Shown here: positions 1 through 7,439 of the stretch, piece after piece | Layout of the letters: each line of letters starts with the position of its first letter | Position numbering within the stretch: the first letter of the stretch is position 1 | Origin: Vibrio sp. RE88 | GTDB lineage: Bacteria > Pseudomonadota > Gammaproteobacteria > Enterobacterales > Vibrionaceae | NCBI RefSeq assembly: GCF_013113835.1 | Contig: NZ_VTYQ01000001.1 | Coordinates: 186,001 to 250,000, forward strand | Length of the DNA: 64,000 nucleotides | Direction: 5' to 3' | Made by a program: the position numbers and the translations under genes | Notes under the pieces: model-generated | The model's input: only the letters and a program-made list of their open reading frames with translations | Database searches by the model: none | Told to the model about the DNA's origin: nothing

Positions 1-503
1 TTGTCGACCAGTTTCTGATGGTGGCACTCAATCGCTGAAGCAGTTCCCATACTGTGGCCCACTAAACCTGCCACTTCATCAACGCTATCAAGAATTGCCT
101 CCAAACCGTGCACAAACGCCGGAATATGTCCGTATAATCCGCCACTTTCACCATGTCCTGGATGATCATACGCCAGTGCGGTATAGCCCTGTGAAGCGAT
201 ATGCTCCATCAATGGGAAGAACTGGCTCGCTGTACCAGACCAACCATGAGTGAGCACCCAAACCGGGCCTTGACCGAGTTGATAAGTCTTAAGTGGCCCT
301 TCTTGAGATTGAACTTCGCCCATGACTAAGCCTTCCGGTTGAGCATTCTTTGGCTTAGTTCTCGCTGGCGTCAGCAGCAATTTGCGAGCCGTCTGCTTTG
401 CGTGACTCGGTGCCAGCGTGTGATGCAAGCGTGTCGTCAGGTTAACTAAGCTCTTCTTAACACTGAACTTGTTCGAGGTATTAAAATAAATCTTCTCACT
501 CAT
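1..503 (-). CDS. Alpha/beta hydrolase, partial (C-terminus outside window)
   Basis: This is the first 167 codons of an alpha/beta-hydrolase fold enzyme; the gene runs off the left edge. The translation shows the oxyanion-type segment LTHGWSG, the segment YDHPGHGES, and the nucleophile elbow GHSMG, which carries the catalytic Ser. The Asp and His of the triad must lie beyond the window. The ATG at 501-503 follows AAAGGATAACG on the minus strand, a good ribosome binding site. No signal peptide is visible, so a cytoplasmic esterase or lipase-like role is likely, but the substrate cannot be told. It lies downstream of, and co-directional with, a TetR gene and has its own upstream region containing a motif also found upstream of that TetR gene. 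Confidence 0.88.
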   Translation of the reverse strand, partial: MSEKIYFNTSNKFSVKKSLVNLTTRLHHTLAPSHAKQTARKLLLTPARTKPKNAQPEGLVMGEVQSQEGPLKTYQLGQGPVWVLTHGWSGTASQFFPLMEHIASQGYTALAYDHPGHGESGGLYGHIPAFVHGLEAILDSVDEVAGLVGHSMGTASAIECHHQKLVD

Positions 504-535
504 GGTCGTTATCCTTTTCGGGTTCGCCTCACTAA

Positions 536-556
536 AAAGCGAACGACCGTGCTATT
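536..556. promoter_or_regulatory. Candidate TetR operator upstream of the hydrolase
   Basis: On the minus strand this reads AGCACGGTCGTTCGCT followed by a T run. It matches AGCACGTTCGT upstream of the tetR gene at about 1238-1251, 10 of 11 positions. It lies 35-50 bp before the hydrolase start. Assignment to the neighbouring TetR protein is inference. Confidence 0.4.
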
Positions 557-618
557 TTTAGTTAATTTATTGGCCGAGCCCAGTTCACGTTCAGACTAGT
601 GGCTCAGCCAGCTAATGC

Positions 619-1209
619 TTACTTCCAGCTTGTCATCATGCGTTCAACGCCTTGCCAGAAATGTTGGTAACTCTCGTGCTCTCCGTGAATCGAATAGAAC
701 AAGTGAGCACTTAAATACAAACCATACAACTCAAACGTGGCCTGCTTCGGGTCAAGATCTTGGCGAAACTCACCATTTTCTACCCCTTTTGCGACCTGAA
801 TTCTCAAGTACTCGACCCAAGTCGCGATGGTTTTTTTCAACGCTTGTTGCGTTGGGTTCGCTTCTGGATTGGTCTCTTTCCATGCATCCAAAAACATGCA
901 GCTGCCCTGAAACGAATGATTCCAACCAAGCCAATTATCCAGCAGGGTACGAATCTTCTGCTCCTGACGAAGGGCACTTTGCTCTCTCGCTGGCGCAATC
1001 ACTCGTTGGGTAAAAATCAGGTTCGCATGCTCCAAAACCGCGATCTGTAAGTTATCTTTGGAGTTAAAATGGGCAAACAAACCACTTTTCGACATACCGC
1101 ATTGCTTGGCTAATTCACCGATCGTGAGGCTTTCCAGCCCATTCTCGCTCGCCAATTCAAACGCCTTACTCAGGATATTGTCTCGGGTTACTTTACCTTT
1201 GCTCATCAT
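619..1209 (-). CDS. TetR/AcrR family transcriptional regulator
   Basis: A 196-residue protein of normal TetR length. The N-terminal helix-turn-helix is clear (about residues 8-55: TRDNILSKAFELASENGLESLTIGELAKQCGMSKSGLFAHFNSKDNL), followed by an all-helical ligand-binding region. It would bind DNA as a dimer and release on ligand binding. The start may be either of two adjacent ATGs; GAGAG just upstream serves both. It sits upstream of an alpha/beta hydrolase on the same strand, and both upstream regions share an AGCACG-TCGT motif, so it probably controls itself and the hydrolase. The ligand is unknown. Confidence 0.93.
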   Translation of the reverse strand: MMSKGKVTRDNILSKAFELASENGLESLTIGELAKQCGMSKSGLFAHFNSKDNLQIAVLEHANLIFTQRVIAPAREQSALRQEQKIRTLLDNWLGWNHSFQGSCMFLDAWKETNPEANPTQQALKKTIATWVEYLRIQVAKGVENGEFRQDLDPKQATFELYGLYLSAHLFYSIHGEHESYQHFWQGVERMMTSWK

Positions 1210-1235
1210 GCTCTCACTTATTCACTCTTGTTATT

Positions 1236-1255
1236 TTTAGCACGTTCGTACTTTT
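1236..1255. promoter_or_regulatory. Candidate autoregulatory TetR operator
   Basis: TTAGCACGTTCGTACTTTTT contains the near-palindrome AGCACG-TT-CGTACT. The same AGCACG(T/G)TCGT core occurs upstream of the hydrolase at 536-556. It is 27-46 bp upstream of the TetR start, where autorepression would act. Confidence 0.4.
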
Positions 1256-1441
1256 TTGCAATCTATAAATGTCTCGGTAGTCAGGAATCCAGCCGATAAA
1301 TGTAATAATTGTAAGGCCTCGACCCGACTCGCAGAATTGGCTCAATATCCAAGGAAACGCCCGAGGAGTTTGACCTGACACCGCTTATCGGCATCCTAAA
1401 ACTGTTAGCGTAAGTGCAAATTATTCCTTATCCATGTTGCG

Positions 1442-2464
1442 ATGAAAAAAGATAAAATTCACAGCATTGAGCTGGGTCGCATTATCGCTATTTTTGCGAT
1501 TCTCGCGATGCACTGTCAGATGTTCCTCACCTATTGGCAATATCAAGGCACACCTTGGTTTGGCTACATTTTTAACCAGACGACGCGCTTCGCTGTGCCG
1601 CTGTTTTTCCTCATAGCCGGTTACCTGATTCAACCTAAGCTCAGTATCGCACCAATGGAAACACTCAAGCGCTACATAACACCATTATTTAGAATTTTTG
1701 TGGTCTGGAGTGTGATATGCCTGCTGATGCCATTCAACTTCGGTGTTTTATTCGAGCATGGCTACCTAGCTGAAAGACAAGGCTATTGGCACTTTCTGGC
1801 ACAAAATCCGATAAACTCGCTGATGGAAGGAGGCTTGGTGCACTTGTGGTTCTTGCCTGCCTTAATGCTAGCGGCAACTCTGTGTGCGTTCTTCATTCAT
1901 AAAGACATGCTCGGCTGGATGCTTCCTGTCGCCGCTTTGCTCTACTTATACGGCACGCTAGCAGGCAGCTACCAACTTGTTACTGAGATGTGGGCGCCCT
2001 TCTTTACTCGTAACGGCCCATTTTTCAGTACATTGTTGTTTACTGTAGGTTTACTCATTCGCCAGCAAAACCTTTCTGTCACCGCCAGACAAGCCTTGCT
2101 CATCGCACTTTCGGGTATGGTGATTCATTTTGGTGAAGCTTACTGGCTATCAGGATTAGGCCATACGTTTAACGAGAACGACTACCTGTTCGGCACTCTA
2201 CTCTGGAGCCTAGGCTGCTTTCTCTGGCTACTCGCCAAACCAGAACTAGGCAAAGGTTGGGCAATAACATCGCTGTCAAAATATGTGCTGGCAATTTACG
2301 TATCGCATCTTCCAATGATTATTTTGATGATGAATATCACCGGGATGGCAGGCATGACTGGGGCAAGCAAAGATGCGGCAGTGTTGATCGGGACTGTTTT
2401 CTTAACCCTAACTTTCGTCACCACAATGAGCAAAACACCTCTCAGGCGCTGGCTATTCCGCTAG
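1442..2464 (+). CDS. Acyltransferase 3 family membrane protein (WecH/OafA type)
   Basis: A 340-residue polytopic membrane protein with about ten hydrophobic segments. The N-terminal signature of acyltransferase family 3 is visible: SIELGRIIAIFAILAMHC with the conserved His, and later TRFAVPLFFLIAGYL. These enzymes move acetyl or other acyl groups onto surface polysaccharide or periplasmic sugars; length and layout resemble WecH (O-acetylation of enterobacterial common antigen), but the acceptor cannot be inferred here because no polysaccharide genes adjoin it. No strong ribosome binding site precedes the ATG; the start is supported by the usual KxxxIHSIELGR beginning. A strong hairpin terminator follows at 2524. 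Confidence 0.85.
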   Translation: MKKDKIHSIELGRIIAIFAILAMHCQMFLTYWQYQGTPWFGYIFNQTTRFAVPLFFLIAGYLIQPKLSIAPMETLKRYITPLFRIFVVWSVICLLMPFNFGVLFEHGYLAERQGYWHFLAQNPINSLMEGGLVHLWFLPALMLAATLCAFFIHKDMLGWMLPVAALLYLYGTLAGSYQLVTEMWAPFFTRNGPFFSTLLFTVGLLIRQQNLSVTARQALLIALSGMVIHFGEAYWLSGLGHTFNENDYLFGTLLWSLGCFLWLLAKPELGKGWAITSLSKYVLAIYVSHLPMIILMMNITGMAGMTGASKDAAVLIGTVFLTLTFVTTMSKTPLRRWLFR

Positions 2465-2523
2465 CCATGCACTGAGTTGGCCTTGTTTTTTCAATCTACA
2501 AATGCCTCAATTAAAAAAGAAAA

Positions 2524-2556
2524 GCTTCAGAATCATCGATTCTGAAGCTCAGTTTT
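2524..2556 (+). terminator. Rho-independent terminator after the acyltransferase
   Basis: A perfect 12-bp stem (AGCTTCAGAATC / GATTCTGAAGCT) with a 3-nt loop, followed shortly by TTTT. It lies 60 bp after the acyltransferase stop. Confidence 0.8.
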
Positions 2557-2653
2557 AGGTTAACTCTTTTTCTGGACTCCACGTTAAGCACATCAATTGA
2601 AGTGAGTCTTTAAACTGTTGAGTATGCTTACGACGGAGCTTTAGGACATGTCG

Positions 2654-2788
2654 CTATGTATTACCACCGCAGTAAATACCAATACCTGTTGGGATGCAGA
2701 TTGGGGAGCTCGGTGCACTACTAACTGCACATCCAGACAGAAACAAAACATAAAATGTAAGAATCACTCTCGCCAAGGAAAACCTCAT
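2654..2788 (-). CDS. Small lipoprotein, unknown function
   Basis: A 44-residue protein starting MRFSLARVILTFYVLFLSGCA: a short basic N-terminus, a hydrophobic stretch and an LSGC lipobox, so it should be lipidated on Cys19. The mature part is only about 26 residues and rich in Ser, Pro and Gly, with a second and third Cys near the C-terminus (ICIPTGIGIYCGG). The ATG at 2788 is chosen over an in-frame upstream ATG because it places the signal peptide at the N-terminus, with AAGG about 8-10 bases inside as no strong alternative. Function is unknown. Confidence 0.55.
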   Translation of the reverse strand: MRFSLARVILTFYVLFLSGCAVSSAPSSPICIPTGIGIYCGGNT

Positions 2789-2922
2789 TCTATTTAGATA
2801 CGTTTTGTAATTAGTTAATGCAGATTCAATAAAGTTCCATGATGCTAAGCTACTTAGATGCATCCATGGAAATATATAAAAAGTCTCTTATTTAGGTCAC
2901 ACCTAGTTGAAGATCGGCTTAA

Positions 2923-3453
2923 TCAGGGTTTTCTGGCCAAATCTCGCGCCAGAATCAAAGTCAGGCCAAAGACTTGCAAAAACAAACCGATGTTTTTGTA
3001 CCAAGCGATTTTCTCATTCAAAGCCGCCATGACTTCGGTAATGGTAAGATTTTTCAGATAATAATCATCAATCTGATTGCGATAACCCTGCTGAGCCTGA
3101 TTAATCTGCATCATTAATGGACTTAGATTTTCACGGCTGATCGGCGGAACACTTCCACCTAGCCAAGCACTAAGTTGGCCTTGAAGCGCGGTTTGTAGCG
3201 CATCATCGATCTTATCGTCTCCGACCTGACTCAAGTGCAGCAAAATAGCTTCGCGCTTACGCTCCAACGTTTCGACACTGCTCCAGGCGAGCTGAATCGA
3301 ATAGATATTTTCGTCTTTCTGCTCTGCCAGAGTCGCGATCTGCGCACTCAACCTATCCAACACCACACTCGACATGACAATCGCAAGAATATTGAGGACT
3401 AGGCCAACCAGTACCAGAGACCAAGCGGGCGGAACTTTGAAAGGCATTACCAT
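2923..3453 (-). CDS. Two-pass membrane protein, unknown function
   Basis: A 176-residue protein with one hydrophobic helix near the N-terminus (about 10-32), a helical, charged middle of about 110 residues (likely periplasmic), and a second hydrophobic helix at about 152-172 ending in LARDLARKP. The layout resembles the sensor half of a chemoreceptor without its signalling domain, but no family is recognised. The start overlaps the end of the MAPEG gene (ATGGTAATG spanning the MAPEG stop), so the two are almost certainly translated together from one message. Confidence 0.7.
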   Translation of the reverse strand: MVMPFKVPPAWSLVLVGLVLNILAIVMSSVVLDRLSAQIATLAEQKDENIYSIQLAWSSVETLERKREAILLHLSQVGDDKIDDALQTALQGQLSAWLGGSVPPISRENLSPLMMQINQAQQGYRNQIDDYYLKNLTITEVMAALNEKIAWYKNIGLFLQVFGLTLILARDLARKP

Positions 3454-3833
3454 AATTTTCCAAAAGGCAGATACACGAGGTTAAGGACAATAAGCACCGC
3501 CATAACCAGAAAGGTCAACTTCATACCAGTAATTCGACCTTTGAGCTTCTCAGCCAATACCGCCTTAGCATGCATGAGTCGGCCAATGACAAATACAGCC
3601 CCAGCCAGATGGATCATCCAAGGGCTGGCACCGTTAAATTCAACCATCGCCATTAAGAACAAAGTGATTGGGATATAGTCCATCGCATTGCCCTGTGCAC
3701 TGCGAGCAACCTGAAGGGCATTCACTCCACCATCTGCATAGGCAACTTTGGCACTGCGACGCTGTTTGATTACCTGTATCGACAGCCATATCATCAATGC
3801 GGCTAATATCGACGCGTAAAGCGCTGTAATCAT
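3447..3833 (-). CDS. MAPEG family membrane protein
   Basis: A 128-residue protein with four hydrophobic segments and the MAPEG hallmarks RSAQGNAMDYIPITLFLM and GRLMHAKAV. Eukaryotic members are membrane glutathione transferases and eicosanoid enzymes; bacterial YecN-like members are uncharacterised. AAGGAG sits 9 bp before the ATG. It is followed, with overlap, by a two-pass membrane protein. A glutathione-transferase-like gene lies just upstream on the same strand, but a terminator at 3899 separates them. Confidence 0.85.
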   Translation of the reverse strand: MITALYASILAALMIWLSIQVIKQRRSAKVAYADGGVNALQVARSAQGNAMDYIPITLFLMAMVEFNGASPWMIHLAGAVFVIGRLMHAKAVLAEKLKGRITGMKLTFLVMAVLIVLNLVYLPFGKLW

Positions 3834-3898
3834 AAGTATTTCTCCTTGTTACTCTGATTATTGTAGAGAATAATTTCAGAAGTTATGGAGAAAATCCA

Positions 3899-3925
3899 TT
3901 AAAAAGCCCCACTTATGAGTGGGGC
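3899..3925 (-). terminator. Terminator of the arsR-sigZ-gst run
   Basis: On the minus strand GCCCCACT, a 4-nt loop, AGTGGGGC, then TTTTTAA. The 8-bp GC-rich stem plus T run is typical of intrinsic termination, 22 bp after the transferase stop. Confidence 0.88.
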
Positions 3926-3947
3926 AAACAAACTCGAGTCTGGATTA

Positions 3948-4637
3948 TTAACAGCAATTAGTGCCGCAACCTGAGTTGGCAATGCAATCTTCACCTTTAC
4001 CTAGGAAAGTCTGATCAGACAGGTAAAAGCCGGTAAATGCTTCTTCAAAGTTTTCTGCGACGGTTTTTTCCACCAAACCAGACTCCAGAATCTTGTTCTG
4101 CCATGCCTGAACTTTTGGTAAACCTTCCAACATGTCAAAACAGGTACGAGACTTGATAATGTGCGCTCGATGCAACAGCGGCAGCCAAGCCATATCCACA
4201 TTACTCATCTGCTCGCCTTTAAAGAATGGCCCAGCTAACTGCTTCTCAGCCTTGGCAAACGCTTTTGCCAGCTTCTCGACACGTTCCGTCAAGGTCGCTT
4301 CATCTGCGCTGCGCATTGTGCTGCACTGAACCAAATAGTGTTTTGACGCTAGATAGCTCCATGCACGATCCAATGCACGCTGCTCGTTTGTAACCCCTTG
4401 TTCAAGCGGGCCGAATTCATCTTCGATGTACTCAATAATCGCATCCGATTCAAACAGCGCCGTACCGTTTTCCGCTACCATGACCGGAACCTGACCATTA
4501 GGTGAGATATCAAGGAACCATTGCGGCTTGTTTTTCAGATCAATGTACTCAATCTCGTACGGGATCTTTTTCGCTTCCAGCGCAGCAGTCACACGTTGAA
4601 CAAACGGACAAATTTTGAAGCTAACTACTTTAATCAT
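3948..4637 (-). CDS. Glutathione S-transferase-like protein with Cys-rich tail
   Basis: A 229-residue protein with a thioredoxin-like N-terminal half beginning MIKVVSFKICPFVQRV, with a single CPF active-site Cys as in glutaredoxin- or omega-type transferases, and the GSH-binding NGQVPVM and ESDAIIEYIE motifs. A helical C-terminal domain follows. Unusually the protein ends in CIANSGCGTNCC, five Cys counted in this segment, a tail ordinary family members lack. The start at 4637 is preferred to an upstream ATG because the fold begins there and AGAG precedes it. It is the last gene of a run with a SigZ-like sigma factor and an ArsR regulator, both also with Cys-rich ends; a thiol or metal stress role is inferred. 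Confidence 0.85.
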   Translation of the reverse strand: MIKVVSFKICPFVQRVTAALEAKKIPYEIEYIDLKNKPQWFLDISPNGQVPVMVAENGTALFESDAIIEYIEDEFGPLEQGVTNEQRALDRAWSYLASKHYLVQCSTMRSADEATLTERVEKLAKAFAKAEKQLAGPFFKGEQMSNVDMAWLPLLHRAHIIKSRTCFDMLEGLPKVQAWQNKILESGLVEKTVAENFEEAFTGFYLSDQTFLGKGEDCIANSGCGTNCC

Positions 4638-4760
4638 CTTGTACACTCTCTTGTATCTTAAGAATCGATGCTTTTGCATCACTTACACCCTTAAGACGAG
4701 GCTAAGAAAAGGAAGACGATAAAAAGGCGAAATTATTTTAGAAAAGTCCAGCCAATAGGT

Positions 4761-5363
4761 TTAGCAACGACCACAACTATCTGATTTCTCGTCACAATCG
4801 ATCACATTGCCGTGCTTGTCTAAAGAAAGAGAACAGCAGCCTTCGAACAATTTACGCAGCTCTGTTCGGCCTTTCTGTACGCGAGATTTCAGTGTGGAGT
4901 AGCTCACACCGGCCTTCTCAGCCAGCTCTTTCTGACTTGCACCTTGCAGTTCCACCGCGTCCAATAGTTCCGATTGATCGGCAGGTAACGCCTGAATGAA
5001 AGGCTTGATGCATTTCATCATGTCCTGCTCGATGGATTTTTCTTGCTCTTCAAACCACAAATCATTGGCTTCCAATTCACCGTCACGTTGCTGGCGGGCT
5101 CGCTTGCGGTAAAAATCAATGATGGTTCGGTTGGCGAGCTGAAACAGCCAGGATTTGACACTCTCAGCGTCTTTGACTGTGTTCAGGTTCTGATAGGTTT
5201 TGATCAGAATCTCCTGCTGAAGATCATCGACATCATCGGGGTTACTGACTTTGGAATGAAGAAAGGATTTAACCGCTTGCTGATACTGAGTCCAGACATC
5301 TTCAAGTTTTAAGGTGGGGTTAGCAACGTTCATCAGCACAACACTCATCTTGTAAGAAACCAA
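4761..5363 (-). CDS. sigZ: ECF RNA polymerase sigma factor, SigZ-like, with Cys-rich tail
   Basis: A roughly 200-residue sigma-70 family factor. Region 2 is seen at about residues 25-90 (DVDDLQQEILIKTYQNL, SWLFQLANRTIIDFYRKRAR) and region 4 at about 125-175 (LQGASQKELAEKAGVSYSTLKSRVQKGR). The last 25 residues follow a CC pair and end CDEKSDSCGRC, a likely metal- or thiol-sensing tail. It starts inside the 3' end of the ArsR gene: TTG at 5363 has AAGGAG 3 bp upstream, ATGs at 5348 and 5333 are alternatives. No membrane anti-sigma gene adjoins it, so control by the ArsR protein or by its own cysteines is plausible. Confidence 0.88.
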   Translation of the reverse strand: MVSYKMSVVLMNVANPTLKLEDVWTQYQQAVKSFLHSKVSNPDDVDDLQQEILIKTYQNLNTVKDAESVKSWLFQLANRTIIDFYRKRARQQRDGELEANDLWFEEQEKSIEQDMMKCIKPFIQALPADQSELLDAVELQGASQKELAEKAGVSYSTLKSRVQKGRTELRKLFEGCCSLSLDKHGNVIDCDEKSDSCGRC

Positions 5364-5613
5364 TCACTCCTTCAAGGCACTCATACTCTGCAACACAATA
5401 AAGTGTGCGGCCTTCGCGACGCTGGCTGATTAAATTTGCCGATGCCAAACTGGAGATATGGTGAGACAACGTCGAACCGGGAATATTCAGCTGTTCCTGA
5501 ATCGCACCAACGGCGATACCCTGAAACCCAGCTTTTACAACACTTTTATAGATGGAAAGACGCGTTGGGTGGCCTAGCTCTTTCAACGCTTTTGCGACAA
5601 CTTCAAGTTCCAT
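5320..5613 (-). CDS. ArsR family winged-helix repressor
   Basis: A 97-residue ArsR-type regulator: winged helix with recognition segment LNIPGSTLSHHISSLASANLISQRREGRTLYCVAEY. ArsR-family dimers leave DNA when they bind metals or thiol reagents. The classic ELCVCDL metal site is not visible in the recognition helix; the only clustered cysteines are at the C-terminus, in CCADERC, where a sensing site may sit. AGGAGTGACTG precedes the ATG. The gene overlaps the downstream sigma-factor gene, so both are co-translated. A 20-bp dyad 24 bp before the start is a likely autoregulatory operator. Confidence 0.9.
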   Translation of the reverse strand: MELEVVAKALKELGHPTRLSIYKSVVKAGFQGIAVGAIQEQLNIPGSTLSHHISSLASANLISQRREGRTLYCVAEYECLEGVIGFLQDECCADERC

Positions 5614-5636
5614 CAGTCACTCCTACATAAAACATT

Positions 5637-5656
5637 ATTTCCAAGATAATCGAAAT
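5637..5656. promoter_or_regulatory. Candidate ArsR operator (autoregulatory)
   Basis: On the minus strand ATTTCGATTATCTTGGAAAT, an imperfect dyad with ATTTC/GAAAT ends. It matches the perfect dyad upstream of the Cu/Zn permease at 14487-14506 in 16 of 20 positions. It lies 24 bp before the ArsR start. Confidence 0.5.
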
Positions 5657-5848
5657 ATATGTATTTTGCAATGTACTCAACAGAACATCCTAATATGGGC
5701 ATGCTATTTTTCAGCAGTGACTCATTAAGAGTAGCCACCTAATCCTCGATTCCTGTTTTTTCGAAAACAAATCCTGAAGTGAATTTCACATTTAGCCAAC
5801 CCGTTTTTGATATAGTCACAAGATAACGTGCTAATTAAGGGATAAAAC

Positions 5849-5989
5849 ATGAGAGTATCATTGATTGTAACGGCCATTGCTCTGCTGATTGGCGGCTGTT
5901 CCAACACATGGCAAGGGGTTAAAGATGATTCATCAAAAGTGTGGGGCGACACAAAACAAGCCATTCACGAAGCCACAGCAGAAGAGTAA
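5849..5989 (+). CDS. Entericidin-like small lipoprotein
   Basis: A 46-residue protein too short for usual ORF cut-offs: MRVSLIVTAIALLIGGCSNT, then WQGVKDDSSKVWGDTKQAIHEATAEE. It has a signal peptide, an IGGC lipobox and a short amphipathic charged mature part with the GxKDD..V.....AI pattern of entericidins EcnA/EcnB, which are outer-membrane-linked antidote/toxin lipoproteins in enterics. Only one copy is present. AAGGGATAAAAC lies before the ATG and an intrinsic terminator follows 17 bp after the stop. Whether it acts in lysis, as entericidin B does, is unknown. Confidence 0.8.
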   Translation: MRVSLIVTAIALLIGGCSNTWQGVKDDSSKVWGDTKQAIHEATAEE

Positions 5990-6005
5990 AACCACGTCCT
6001 TTCTC

Positions 6006-6035
6006 AAAGCCAGAGGCTCAGCGTATCTGGCTTTT
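6006..6035 (+). terminator. Terminator after the entericidin-like gene
   Basis: AAAGCCAGA, an 11-nt loop, then TCTGGCTTTT; a 9-bp stem ending in T residues. Confidence 0.75.
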
Positions 6036-6231
6036 CCTTATCTCCCCCAACACTTGGGCTATTAACCGACAACCTCATTGTTAGGTTTAGAAGCCTCCAA
6101 TTTAACTATCTGGTTTGACCATATTTTAGTCAGTTCATTCTCCTCCCCTCTGTCTATATGATGAGTTTGATCGGCTCAGATATTGAACTAACGCTTTGCG
6201 ATATTTATCCAAACAAGTGCTTTGAGGAGAA

Positions 6232-6993
6232 ATGAACGTGTCAAACTTTCTGTTTGTAGGTGACTTGCGATTGCAATTTAATTTTTGCGAATACCCCCAC
6301 CGTATCAAGCTGACGGAAGGTGATTTCTATATGGATTTCAATTGCCTCCAACGCAAAACTACTAATATCCCTATAACTTTCCGTTTAAGTAAGTGCTACG
6401 AGCTTTCAGCTAGGGATGATGAAGATTACCTACACAACATGATTAAAGAGTGGCGACGCAATACACTAGCCTTATACAGAGGCTTTCCCGGTTGTCACTT
6501 TTGCTGGCCAGACTTACTCATGGGGGAATTAAAATCAGAAGGCACTAACGACTACCCAGAGTTCACCATGAGTGACACTGGCAAAGGCACAACTTGCTGG
6601 CTACCTGCCGCTGAGAAAAACATTGCCCAAGGTGTCTCTATTCAATGTTGTGATCAGTTCACACTAGGTCTTGCCATGCAGGAGGATGTCGCCATTCCAA
6701 TTGGCTTCACGGTCAGAATTCCAGTCGGGAAAACTCAAGGTCAACGTATATGCTGGCTAAACAGTGGCGAAATATTAGTGCGTGGCCCGTTGATGAGCGG
6801 TCAGTACAACATGGACTCCATCACTTGGATGAAAAATGGTGGCCCTTCATTCACTAGTTGGCCTGCTCAGTTTCCAAATCTATTCTTACCGCCGCAAAGA
6901 CCTTTTCAACCTGCGCACAAGCCGCAGATTGAAGACTGGTGGAAAACATGTAAAAGATGGATGGACGAGGTGCCCAGGAGCTTGAAAATATAA
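6232..6993 (+). CDS. Hypothetical protein, 253 aa, no family recognised
   Basis: Preceded by a strong GAGGAGAA ribosome binding site 1-8 bp before the ATG. The 253-residue product has no signal peptide or membrane helix and is rich in Trp and Cys (for example PGCHFCWPDLL, QCCDQF). Its last 60 residues are Pro/Trp rich (LFLPPQRPFQPAHKPQ) and basic. The orphan position, without operon partners, and the lack of any recognisable motif suggest a lineage-specific accessory gene. No function is proposed. Confidence 0.6.
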   Translation: MNVSNFLFVGDLRLQFNFCEYPHRIKLTEGDFYMDFNCLQRKTTNIPITFRLSKCYELSARDDEDYLHNMIKEWRRNTLALYRGFPGCHFCWPDLLMGELKSEGTNDYPEFTMSDTGKGTTCWLPAAEKNIAQGVSIQCCDQFTLGLAMQEDVAIPIGFTVRIPVGKTQGQRICWLNSGEILVRGPLMSGQYNMDSITWMKNGGPSFTSWPAQFPNLFLPPQRPFQPAHKPQIEDWWKTCKRWMDEVPRSLKI

Positions 6994-7004
6994 GGGGCGA
7001 CCAG

Positions 7005-7026
7005 CGCCGGAGACAGGCTTCCGGCG
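7005..7026 (+). terminator. Possible hairpin after the 253-aa gene
   Basis: CGCCGGA / TCCGGCG, a 7-bp GC-rich stem 12 bp after the stop. No T run follows, so Rho-independent function is uncertain. Confidence 0.4.
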
Positions 7027-7439
7027 TGACACTATTTGTTCGATGTCCATGAATAGTATTTATGTAGCTATTTAGGAATAAACAACACCGATTAAGTGTA
7101 GAAATGATCGTATCTGCCGGATTCTTGTGAACCCGCCACCAGAACGAGAAGAAACATCAGCTATTCATTAAATGTCCCACTGATTAGCTATGCACTCCAA
7201 GTGGAATATTCCAAAAGAAATAACCACGATCGCCAGTAGGAATAATTATTTCTGGATATTTCCTCTTTAAGTGAATAAAAATCCTGATTTTCTCAACTCT
7301 TCCTGCCAAATTGTATTTTGATTTTTATCACAATTGCCAGCTAACTATTCGCCTACTATCTCGTCACTCTCATCCAACACATAAACCCTACCAAAGATAC
7401 ACAGATATCTACGGACAACAGAGAAGGATAAACATCGAC
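7027..7439. other. 413-bp intergenic region
   Basis: AT-rich spacer before the RidA-repeat gene. An in-frame extension of that gene reaches back to 7311, but it is not protein-like and the ribosome binding site supports 7440. It presumably holds that gene's promoter; I see no convincing dyad, RNA or small gene. Confidence 0.5.

Noticed and set aside
7311..7439. 43-residue N-terminal extension of the triple RidA protein
   Set aside because: No homology to RidA, odd composition, and AGAAGGA lies directly before the internal ATG at 7440.
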